From Bdellovibrionia bacterium (GTDB lineage: Bacteria; Bdellovibrionota; Bdellovibrionia; Bdellovibrionales; JAGQZY01): DNA of 64,000 nucleotides. The notes beneath the pieces are model-generated. The model ran no database searches and was not told the origin of the DNA. It was given only the letters and a program-made list of their open reading frames with translations. Position numbers and translations under genes: made by a program. Location: positions 852,838 through 916,837 of the forward strand of contig JAUICP010000002.1 of NCBI GenBank assembly GCA_030427805.1, given 5' to 3'. Below are positions 33,653 through 41,203 of this stretch, in pieces (the stretch's first letter is position 1; the number at the start of each line of letters is the position of its first letter).

Positions 33653-35599
33653 TTAAAAATCATCGGGCGGACTGTTGCGGATCGGCCCAGAACTACCGTC
33701 GTTACCGAGTTCATGCCCATTGAAATTAAGATACTTTTTACCGACATGTTTTACCGAATAGCCACTTCGACCGCCGGCAATACAGTTTCCGGGGTTGGGC
33801 CTGGCATCGTTTGGTTTGGCAAAACAAGCGCCAAAGCGCTCGTCGGGAAAGGAGTATTCTACGGCCCGCTTTTGCGCCCAACTCGTTAAAACATGATCGA
33901 TGTTTCGCACTTTCCAAAAAGCGAGACCGAGATCTTGTGCATTTCCAGAGAGAACGACATTGAGTTGGTCTTCTACGTTTCTAGCGATCGCTGGGGAATC
34001 AGGCTTAACGGCCCCCAAATCGGGTATAGGAGATAGAGATGGGTAAGTTCCTCGAGCCAGTTGTGTTCGCAAATAATTATTATAATAGCGCGGCTCGATT
34101 GAATAGTAAGTAATATCAAAAATGTCAGGAGCGATGGCCGCTAGCTCAAAATTTCTGAAGATACCTCTCGCTAAAGAGTCCCCCGCACCCTCGTATTGAT
34201 TGGGCGTGATGAGGTGATCGTAATCGGCGTAACGAACTGCATTTTTGGCGACGATATTATTAACGAAAAATTGATTCCACGCCGCTAGAGCCGCCGCCGA
34301 ACGATAGCCAAAGCCATCGCCAGGGTAGCGCGCGAAGTTCATTCTTCCCGTTGCACCACCACCGGCGGCATTGGCTCTCGGAGGAGCAACAGCATCAGTC
34401 GGCGCGCCTGATGATCGTACCGCCGCTCGTGACCAGGTACTTCCGTGCCACGGGCCAATTCTTCCACCAAAAGGTTTTGCGAAACTTCTGGCTTCCATTG
34501 AAATGGTACCACCAAAGGGCATAAAGGGTTTTCTGGTTGTCATTGATGCTTTCACGCCAACGTAAGCCATGCACCACGGATTTTTTTCGTAACCAAGACT
34601 TGAACGCATCAACGGATCGGCGGGCTCTCCTCGGGCCATAACCTCTAGGGGTTGACCCATGGGAACCAGACCCGGATAGGCTCCCGCCGAAAGCGGAAGA
34701 GTCGAAATGGGTTGAACAACCCGCTGACAACCACCGCCTGGATCATTGAAGTCAGAGTAAAAGAGCATGGGGAGAATTTGAATGTCGCTAAATGCTTGTT
34801 CAAAGCTACCACAATCCCCTTGGGCTAATCCGTTCATAAACTCAAAATCAATATTTCTAAAGGAAAAGTCTTGGACACTCATGTTTTTAAAAAGCGTCTT
34901 TTGTGCACCTTCTGCGACCGAATCGCCATTTTTATCGAGAAAGTCTGAAGGGCTACCCGTTAAATTTCTGCCCAGGGACTCAAACATTTTTTTTCTGACG
35001 TTGAGGTCCATTCGGTACATGGCCATGATTTTTGCGGCAAAATTCCAATTGATAGGGCCCGACATTTCACAGCGACGATCGAAAGCGCCCTGGAGTGAAT
35101 TTACTAAACTCGCAATCCCGTTAACAAAACCTAAGAACCCGGCAATCACGTTGACCGATGGAAGGTTTGAAACTGAAAAGTTAATGTCATTACAAAGGGT
35201 CGCATCTCTATCTGTAGCATTGGACTCTTGCCAATCGGCATGGGTTACACAAACATTGGCCGAATCTGTTCCTGGTATGGCGGAGTACGCCGTTGTATCA
35301 GAGTTAGGAGAACCCGATCGAACCGGGTGACTCGTTAAACCAAAATCCCCGATTACACGATAGCGAACCGTAGCTAATTTATTAACTTGTCTAATTTGGT
35401 AATTAATATGGGCCATGTTGTTGAGAATCTCACCTTGCTTCATAGCTCCGTAATAGGCCGATAAATCAACAGCATTTTGTAAGGCGATTTTATCGTGAAC
35501 GATAAGTCCGACATTCACGACCATGGCAAAGAAAACAAAAAGCACCTGAAAAATAAGGGCAACAAAAATGGCCATTTGTCCTTTTTCATTGCGTAACAT
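33653..35599 (-). CDS. TadG-like pilus-assembly-type membrane protein (orphan)
   Basis: A 648-residue protein. The start is ATG 35599, preceded by AGGAGG; an upstream in-frame ATG would add 12 residues across that ribosome site. The N-terminus is typical TadE/TadG: RNEKGQMAIFVALIFQVLFVFFAMVVNVGL, one membrane helix, then HDKIALQNAVDLSAYYGAM. The remaining 590 residues are periplasmic, with Gly/Pro/Asn-rich loops and a few cysteines (RCEMSG, GDCGSFEQ, GGGCQRV, NPWCMAYVG). TadG-like proteins belong to Flp/Tad pilus systems, but no tadA, tadB, tadC, flp or secretin gene is present here. It heads a minus-strand set of three secreted proteins and may belong to a distinct surface assembly. Confidence 0.82.
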   Translation of the reverse strand: MLRNEKGQMAIFVALIFQVLFVFFAMVVNVGLIVHDKIALQNAVDLSAYYGAMKQGEILNNMAHINYQIRQVNKLATVRYRVIGDFGLTSHPVRSGSPNSDTTAYSAIPGTDSANVCVTHADWQESNATDRDATLCNDINFSVSNLPSVNVIAGFLGFVNGIASLVNSLQGAFDRRCEMSGPINWNFAAKIMAMYRMDLNVRKKMFESLGRNLTGSPSDFLDKNGDSVAEGAQKTLFKNMSVQDFSFRNIDFEFMNGLAQGDCGSFEQAFSDIQILPMLFYSDFNDPGGGCQRVVQPISTLPLSAGAYPGLVPMGQPLEVMARGEPADPLMRSSLGYEKNPWCMAYVGVKASMTTRKPFMPFGGTISMEARSFAKPFGGRIGPWHGSTWSRAAVRSSGAPTDAVAPPRANAAGGGATGRMNFARYPGDGFGYRSAAALAAWNQFFVNNIVAKNAVRYADYDHLITPNQYEGAGDSLARGIFRNFELAAIAPDIFDITYYSIEPRYYNNYLRTQLARGTYPSLSPIPDLGAVKPDSPAIARNVEDQLNVVLSGNAQDLGLAFWKVRNIDHVLTSWAQKRAVEYSFPDERFGACFAKPNDARPNPGNCIAGGRSGYSVKHVGKKYLNFNGHELGNDGSSGPIRNSPPDDF

Positions 35600-35677
35600 C
35601 CCTAGTCCTCCTAATCCGTCATTATAAATAAGCATTCCCTGCTTTGACAGTTCTCTGTTCTCAAGAGAGAATCAGAT

Positions 35678-36571
35678 ATGGAAATAGCGGCAAAATATCG
35701 ACTAAAATCGAGCTTTTACAGTCTTTCACTCTTCATTGGTGTCTTGTTTTTTTCAATAAACGTGCAGGCAAACGTGATCTTCGAAGGCTACTTCCGAATC
35801 ATGCAACAAAACCAATATATCGGCTTTTTCATTCAAAGATATGAGTACGATGCTAAAAAAAAGCAATTCACGAGCACATCTTTTTTAAGGACGAGTCCAT
35901 CGGCAGGTGACATCCAAGAGAGTATACAAGCGACAGCAGATCAAAGCCTTAAGCCACTGAGGCACCGCTATACTCTCGTTCGCGGCACACAAACAAAATC
36001 AATCGATGCCTCTTATATTAATGGGGTCATGGATGCCATCGTGACGGTCAATAATCGGCCGCAAAAGCTCCAATCAAAAATTGGGCCCCACACCTTTCAA
36101 TCGACCTTTCTCACCTACATGCTCCTACAAAGCAAAGAAGGAGTTTCAAAGGGCAATAAGTTTCGCTTTCAAGCCATTGCCGAAGAAGAGGCAAAGGTTT
36201 ACCCCGGAGAGGTTTATGTCGAAAGCGAAATTACTTACAAAGGGCAAAAGGCATTTCGCATTCTCAACACTTTTAAGGGATCTAAGTTTGTTAACGTTAT
36301 GAATATTAAAGGGGAACCGCTATTTGTTCGGGCTCCCGCTAGTGGCATGACTCTCGAGCTCGTTAACGACCCGATCGATGCGACTTCGAACCAACCCTAC
36401 AACCCAAAAAACATAGAGTTACTCTTTGGCGGCATGCCCAGTGGAAAAATCAATGAGCTTCATAAAAACCCCAATGCCAGCACCATGATTCAGCAACAAC
36501 AAATGATGGATCAACAAAAAGTAAAAATGAATAATTCTGGCAAAGCCAACCCATCGGGAAAATCCAATTGA
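35678..36571 (+). CDS. Periplasmic protein of unknown function
   Basis: A 297-residue protein with a signal peptide (YSLSLFIGVLFFSINVQA, cleavage after QANV region near residue 32). The mature domain is beta-rich: GYFRIMQQNQYIGFFIQRYEYD, FTSTSFLRT, KAFRILNTFKGSKFVN. A Gln/Met/Lys-rich tail follows (MIQQQQMMDQQK). The pattern FxGYxxIxxNxxxIGFxIxRYxYD resembles exported substrate-handling domains, but I do not recognise a named family. Its stop overlaps the TTG start of the dppB-like gene (TTGA), so it is translationally coupled to the permeases and may work with them. It diverges from the TadG-like gene across 78 bases. Confidence 0.75.
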   Translation: MEIAAKYRLKSSFYSLSLFIGVLFFSINVQANVIFEGYFRIMQQNQYIGFFIQRYEYDAKKKQFTSTSFLRTSPSAGDIQESIQATADQSLKPLRHRYTLVRGTQTKSIDASYINGVMDAIVTVNNRPQKLQSKIGPHTFQSTFLTYMLLQSKEGVSKGNKFRFQAIAEEEAKVYPGEVYVESEITYKGQKAFRILNTFKGSKFVNVMNIKGEPLFVRAPASGMTLELVNDPIDATSNQPYNPKNIELLFGGMPSGKINELHKNPNASTMIQQQQMMDQQKVKMNNSGKANPSGKSN

Positions 36572-37491
36572 GCCGATCCATCCTTGAAAGACTCATAGGA
36601 TCACTGGTGAGTCTTTTTGGGGTGCTGTTAATTACATTCCTATTAATTCACTTCGTGCCTGGCGACCCTATAGATCTCATGCTCGGCGAACAGGCCTCTG
36701 CCGTCGACAAAGAAGCTCTTCGAAAAAGTCTGGGCCTCGATCAACCCTTCTTTAGCCAATTTAAAAATTACTTTTCTGGTCTTCTACAAGGAGATCTCGG
36801 TTATTCACTTTTTTCAAAACGCCCCGTCAGCCAAGAAATCATCGAACGGTTGCCGGCAACCCTCGAGCTAGGAGCCGTCGCCCTCATCTTTTCTTTCTTG
36901 ATTGGTGTACCTCTTGGGGTATGGGCCGCTCCGAGAAAAAGAAAAATGACGAGAGGACTCTCATCAACATTGAGTCTCGTCGGTCTAGCGATGCCGTCAT
37001 TCTGGCTAGGACCCATTCTTATTTTTATTTTTGCTGTTCAATTAGAAATTCTGCCGGTTTCAGAACGAGGGGGAATTGCTAATCTTATTTTACCCGTTCT
37101 TACCTTGTCTTCGGGATTAATCGCTTTGATCTACCGCATGACACTTGCAAGCGTGCAAGAGGTTCTCGGTGAAGACTACGTGCGAGTCGCACTGGCAAAA
37201 GGAAATACTCCTAATCAAGTTTTATTTAAACACGTACTTAAGAATGCACTAAGCCCTATACTCACACTTCTCGGGATTTTACTCGGTGTGCTCCTCACCG
37301 GAACAGTCATCGTCGAAACAATTTTTGATTGGCCGGGCCTTGGTACTCTTATATTCGAAAGCTTACAACGAAGAGACTTCCCCGTAATACAAGGGAGCGT
37401 TCTCTTTGTGGCTAGTACTTACATACTTGCCGGAATTATTACCGATATACTCTACGTCTTGACTCAACCCAAACTGCGAGGCGGGTCATGA
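36568..37491 (+). CDS. dppB: ABC transporter permease, DppB/OppB type
   Basis: A 307-residue inner-membrane permease of the peptide/nickel importer family. The N-terminal helix and signature FLLIHFVPGDPIDLMLG are typical of DppB. Four to five further helices surround the EAA loop YVRVALAKGNTPNQVLFKHVLKNA, which contacts the ATPase. ETIFDWPGLGTLIFESLQRRDFPVIQG is the classic C-terminal block. It starts with TTG, overlapping the preceding stop. It is paired with a DppC-type permease, but no binding protein or ATPase gene is in the window, so the other components must lie elsewhere. Substrate unknown; cell-wall peptides are one possibility. Confidence 0.9.
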   Translation: MSRSILERLIGSLVSLFGVLLITFLLIHFVPGDPIDLMLGEQASAVDKEALRKSLGLDQPFFSQFKNYFSGLLQGDLGYSLFSKRPVSQEIIERLPATLELGAVALIFSFLIGVPLGVWAAPRKRKMTRGLSSTLSLVGLAMPSFWLGPILIFIFAVQLEILPVSERGGIANLILPVLTLSSGLIALIYRMTLASVQEVLGEDYVRVALAKGNTPNQVLFKHVLKNALSPILTLLGILLGVLLTGTVIVETIFDWPGLGTLIFESLQRRDFPVIQGSVLFVASTYILAGIITDILYVLTQPKLRGGS

Positions 37492-38312
37492 TAAGAAAGT
37501 TAAACAATAAAACCCTTTTATCCATCGCTTTTTTAGTTTTAATCGTCACCGGAAGTTTCGTGTTTCCAATTTTCTCGAGCGAGAGCGCTTTAGACATGGA
37601 GCTGAGCCAACGGCTAAGTGCCCCGAGCTTGGAAGCTCCTTTCGGTCGCGATCAAAACGGTGTCGATGTATTAAGTCAGGTTATTCTAGGAACAAAAACA
37701 TCACTGACGATTTCACTGGGCACCACCCTACTTTCAGTTTTATTGGGCCTCATCCTTGGAACACTGTCTGGTTATTTCGGAGGAATTACTGATCAAGTAA
37801 TAATGAGGATTGTAGATATATGCTTTTCATTTCCAGGACTTCTTCTGGTACTCACAATTGCTGCAGTTATTCAGTCCGCCTCAATAGGGAGCTTGATAAT
37901 TACCCTCTCAATTACCGGATGGGCTGGCTACGCTCGCCTTGTGCGCGGCGAAGTTCAATCAATTAAACTCAAAGACTTTGTTCAAAGTTCTAAATCCTTG
38001 GGGGCCAAAAACCCAAGACTTATAATTTTCCATATATGGCCCAATATTTTTTCTCCACTGTTTGTGCAGATGACTTTTGGTTTTGCGGGAGTTTTACTCG
38101 CCGAATCGAGCCTCACCTTTCTCGGCTTCGGAATACCCCCTACTGAACCTTCGTGGGGTATTCTTTTAAGTTCTGGAAGGCAATTTCTTTGGGAGGCTCC
38201 GCATATAAGCTTTTTTCCTGGACTCTTTCTCTTTCTATTTGTTCTGAGCATCTTTGTACTCGGAGATGAAATGCGCAGAAGGCTCCAGGGACAAAGCAAC
38301 CAAGTCATTTAG
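37488..38312 (+). CDS. dppC: ABC transporter permease, DppC/OppC type
   Basis: A 274-residue partner of the preceding permease, with an ATGA overlap. It has an N-terminal membrane helix, then the short periplasmic block SAPSLEAPFGRDQNGVDVLSQVILGTKTSL that marks DppC proteins. Several helices follow, with the EAA loop DFVQSSKSLGAKNPRLIIFHIWPNI and the late block AESSLTFLGFGIPPTEPSWGILL. All family landmarks are present and length is normal. No recognisable terminator follows; 92 bases separate it from nagZ, which may be co-transcribed. That would fit import of a wall-derived peptide or saccharide, though this is inference. Confidence 0.9.
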   Translation: MIRKLNNKTLLSIAFLVLIVTGSFVFPIFSSESALDMELSQRLSAPSLEAPFGRDQNGVDVLSQVILGTKTSLTISLGTTLLSVLLGLILGTLSGYFGGITDQVIMRIVDICFSFPGLLLVLTIAAVIQSASIGSLIITLSITGWAGYARLVRGEVQSIKLKDFVQSSKSLGAKNPRLIIFHIWPNIFSPLFVQMTFGFAGVLLAESSLTFLGFGIPPTEPSWGILLSSGRQFLWEAPHISFFPGLFLFLFVLSIFVLGDEMRRRLQGQSNQVI

Positions 38313-38404
38313 TAAATATCCCCTCCTTTACAAAAGGCTAGATTGATTTGGCCTCTGAATAGTGAGAAATTAAAGGTTAATAATTTCCGAGCCAGGGAGA
38401 TCGC

Positions 38405-39511
38405 GTGAAGAAGTTAATTGGCCAACAGATGATGATTGGAATTCAAGGAACAAGTCTAACCGAGGACGAAAAAAAGTTCCTAACGGAAAATGACATTGCC
38501 GGCGTCACACTTTTTGGGCGCAACGTAGAAAGCCCCGAACAAATCCACGCCCTCGTCAGCGAACTCCAGGGTCTGCGCAACCAAAAGTCGGATCACTCAC
38601 CCTTCTTTGTTGCTATTGATATGGAAGGCGGTCGAGTCGCTCGCCTAAAAGCCCCTTTTACCCAATGGCCCACCGCCGAGAAAATGTCGGCCCTCGACTC
38701 GACATCTGTTGCCTTTAAGTTTGCTAACATGATGGGAAGCGAACTAACGGCCATGGGTATTAATCTCAATTTTTCCCCCTGTATTGATGTTCTCACAAAC
38801 CCAGAAAATGAAATCATTGGTGACAGAGCTCTTGGCAAGGAGCCCGAAATAGTTGCCAAGTTAGGGTCGGCACTTGTTAGAGGATTTATTAAGTCGGGCA
38901 TTATCCCCTGTGCTAAACACTTTCCAGGTCATGGTGGTGTAAAACCTGACTCCCATATTGAATTGCCCGAAGACGACACCGACCTTGATACCCTTAAAAA
39001 CATCCACATGTCTCCATTCAAAAAAGTATTTCGAGCGCGCCTCCCCATGGTGATGACCGCCCACATCCGCTACAAAAACTTAGATCCAGAATGGCCTGCC
39101 ACTTTATCTGAATCGATAATTCGCGATTATATTCGAGGGGAATTTAAATTTAGAAACTTAGTTATCTCTGATGATCTAGATATGAAAGCTCTTCGCAATC
39201 ATTGGGAAGTCGGTGAAATTGCCGTGCGAGCCATTCAAGCCGGGTGCAATCTCTTACTCTATTGTAACGAATTCGATAGCCCGCAAATTGCCATCGACGC
39301 CATTGAAAAGGCCGTTAGTGACGGAGCCATTTCTAAAGGAACTCTTGAAGAAAACGCGAAGCTCGTCGCAGAAATTAAAGAGAATTTTATCCAGCAAATT
39401 GATCCCCTTCCTTTTGATCAAGCGGCCAAACTTGTTGGTCACGCTAACCATAAAAGACTTTCCCAATCTATTATTGAAGGCGATGTGCCCGAAGATCTAT
39501 TGGCCACCTAG
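38405..39511 (+). CDS. nagZ: Beta-N-acetylglucosaminidase NagZ (GH3)
   Basis: A 368-residue family 3 glycosidase removing GlcNAc from GlcNAc-anhydroMurNAc (peptides) in wall recycling. Motifs are DMEGGRVARLK, SPCIDVL, GDRALGKEPE, KHFPGHGG followed by DSH (the catalytic His loop typical of NagZ), and ISDDLDMKAL (the nucleophile Asp). There is no signal peptide, so it acts in the cytoplasm like E. coli NagZ (341 residues). The start is GTG with AGGGAGA at correct spacing. It ends in a strong terminator. With anmK, amgK and murU it completes most of a recycling pathway encoded within 15 kb. Confidence 0.94.
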   Translation: MKKLIGQQMMIGIQGTSLTEDEKKFLTENDIAGVTLFGRNVESPEQIHALVSELQGLRNQKSDHSPFFVAIDMEGGRVARLKAPFTQWPTAEKMSALDSTSVAFKFANMMGSELTAMGINLNFSPCIDVLTNPENEIIGDRALGKEPEIVAKLGSALVRGFIKSGIIPCAKHFPGHGGVKPDSHIELPEDDTDLDTLKNIHMSPFKKVFRARLPMVMTAHIRYKNLDPEWPATLSESIIRDYIRGEFKFRNLVISDDLDMKALRNHWEVGEIAVRAIQAGCNLLLYCNEFDSPQIAIDAIEKAVSDGAISKGTLEENAKLVAEIKENFIQQIDPLPFDQAAKLVGHANHKRLSQSIIEGDVPEDLLAT

Positions 39512-39535
39512 TCATTTGATTACATAATGCATTTA

Positions 39536-39564
39536 AAAAGAGAGGACTTCGGTCCTCTTTTTTA
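39536..39564 (+). terminator. Intrinsic terminator with UUCG tetraloop
   Basis: GAGGAC-TTCG-GTCCTC (39542-39557), extended by A/T pairs on both sides and followed by T residues. Ends nagZ. Confidence 0.9.
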
Positions 39565-39721
39565 TTTTAAAAAAATTTCATGTTCATTGTAAAAAGTCTC
39601 CTTGGGGGCAACGGGAGCATGGTCCAAAACTTGCTCCTTTGACTTCAGATCCCAAATTCTGGCCTATATTTTGTAATCCTTCCAGACAGTATCGATACTC
39701 ACGGCTTTGGGAGAGAAACAG

Positions 39722-40996
39722 ATGTGGAATAGCCATCGCGATAACAAACAAAAACTTTCAGGATTCTTGGCACTATCAATCCTCATTCACTTTGGTGCTG
39801 TTGTTGGATTTATTTACTACAAACTCAGTAGCCCAGAAGCCCTACCCGAAACTCCTACGAGTCTCGGCGTTAGTGCACTAGAAGTCGTGCAATCCCCCCT
39901 TGGCAAACCTGACGTTGGTACACCGGATGCGGCTCCAGAGGTTAATGAAATCCCTGAAGCTGAATTGAAGGCCGCTGAATTAGAACTCAATAAAGCAAAA
40001 ATGCAGCTCAAGGAGCCCGCCCCCTCTAAACCACAATGGGTTGACGATAAAGCCGACGTTGTTCTTCCGAGCAAACTGCCGGAGGCGAAACTGCAAAATA
40101 TTAAAAAACCCGAAGCGACAAAAAAACCCGCAAAAAAGAATGTAGCGAAATCACCTGTAGTGAAAAAAACACCGGCTAAGAAAGTCGCTAAAAAATCAAA
40201 GCCCCAGACCAAGTCCAATAAAATACCCACAGTTCTTCCCGGTCGAAAAACAGTGGCTACGACAAAGGACTCAGACGTTGGCCTTCCAGAAAAAACAGTT
40301 GTGGTTGCGCCACAAATTAAATCAGCAGTAAATGATGAGACAGCTCCTCAGGATAGTTTCGCAGACGACACTAACGAGCCACTCAACTTAAAGGACATTT
40401 CTGCAGTGAATTCTGCCCGTGCCACCGGTGGTTTTGATGAACTACCCGAGCCGAGCGAAGAAGCCGTTGATCCCGAAACGGCGGCCCTTGCAGCTGACCT
40501 CAATCAAACTCTGGAAGATGACGAAGATTCTTCAGAAACTGTCGATGCAAATTTTAGTGAAGACGATGCTGTTGCTGCGATGATGGGGGAAGCTTCCGAC
40601 GAAGAAGCCGATCAATCGCCACTAGAAAATGAAGAGGCCGACTCGCCAGACCTTCAGGGTAATGCTTCTGGAGCGCCTGGTTCCGTTGATGGCTTGCGAG
40701 ATGCTGATAATCTCAAGCAATTTCCTGGCAATAGACCTCCCGTTTACCCACAAAGAGATCGCCTTTCTCGCAAAGAAGGGGTGGTGACTCTGGTTGCATA
40801 CGTTACAAACTCGGGCAAGCCGACTCAGATCAAAGTTGCACAATCCAGTGGTACCAATCGCATGAACGCAAACTCTTTGCGAGCCTTCACGAAGTACCGA
40901 TTCTACAAAGGGCAGGCTGGTTACGTGAGACAAACCTATGTTTTCAGACTTTCTGGCGACACTGGCTATGTACCTGCCAGCCTTGGGAGCCGTTAG
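39722..40996 (+). CDS. TonB-like energy transducer with long Lys/acidic linker
   Basis: A 424-residue protein. ATG 39722 is the start because GGGAGAG precedes it; the frame is open a further 15 bases only. A single membrane helix (FLALSILIHFGAVVGFIYY) anchors it in the inner membrane. A long periplasmic linker follows: first acidic/Pro, then Lys/Ala/Pro-rich (KKPAKKNVAKS), then strongly acidic (DDEDSSETVDANFSEDD). The C-terminal 85 residues resemble the TonB/TolA fold: PPVYPQRDRLSRKEGVVTLVAYV, SGKPTQIKVAQSSGTNRMNANSLRAF, YVRQTYVFRL. No exbB, exbD or receptor gene is adjacent. The YP motif and following strand make TonB the best guess; a dedicated structural transducer is the alternative. Confidence 0.78.
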   Translation: MWNSHRDNKQKLSGFLALSILIHFGAVVGFIYYKLSSPEALPETPTSLGVSALEVVQSPLGKPDVGTPDAAPEVNEIPEAELKAAELELNKAKMQLKEPAPSKPQWVDDKADVVLPSKLPEAKLQNIKKPEATKKPAKKNVAKSPVVKKTPAKKVAKKSKPQTKSNKIPTVLPGRKTVATTKDSDVGLPEKTVVVAPQIKSAVNDETAPQDSFADDTNEPLNLKDISAVNSARATGGFDELPEPSEEAVDPETAALAADLNQTLEDDEDSSETVDANFSEDDAVAAMMGEASDEEADQSPLENEEADSPDLQGNASGAPGSVDGLRDADNLKQFPGNRPPVYPQRDRLSRKEGVVTLVAYVTNSGKPTQIKVAQSSGTNRMNANSLRAFTKYRFYKGQAGYVRQTYVFRLSGDTGYVPASLGSR

Positions 40997-41038
40997 TCTT
41001 TTTCCTCGCGTTTTTCAAATAATGCGCCAATCGAACTA

Positions 41039-41071
41039 TTTGTAGAGAGTTTCATTCGATCTCTCTACAAA
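41039..41071. repeat. Perfect 11-bp inverted repeat
   Basis: TTTGTAGAGAG (41039-41049) and CTCTCTACAAA (41061-41071) pair without mismatch around an 11-base loop. No T-run follows on either strand. It lies between the TonB-like gene and the exported-protein gene at 41204, so it could be a weak terminator, a processing site or a regulator-binding site. Confidence 0.6.
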
Positions 41072-41203
41072 ATTAGTTGAAATTTCATTCATAATTTAAA
41101 TGAACTAAAATAAGGCCGCCTTCGCCTTCAGCCACAAATGGGCATCTATCTATATTGTCATCGATGATGTAAAAACTTCAAAACTCAATTTGGAGGAAAG
41201 CCC

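Noticed and set aside
28460..35599. A complete Tad/Flp pilus locus.
   Set aside because: Only the TadG-like protein is present; no prepilin, ATPase, platform, secretin or prepilin peptidase gene is in the window.
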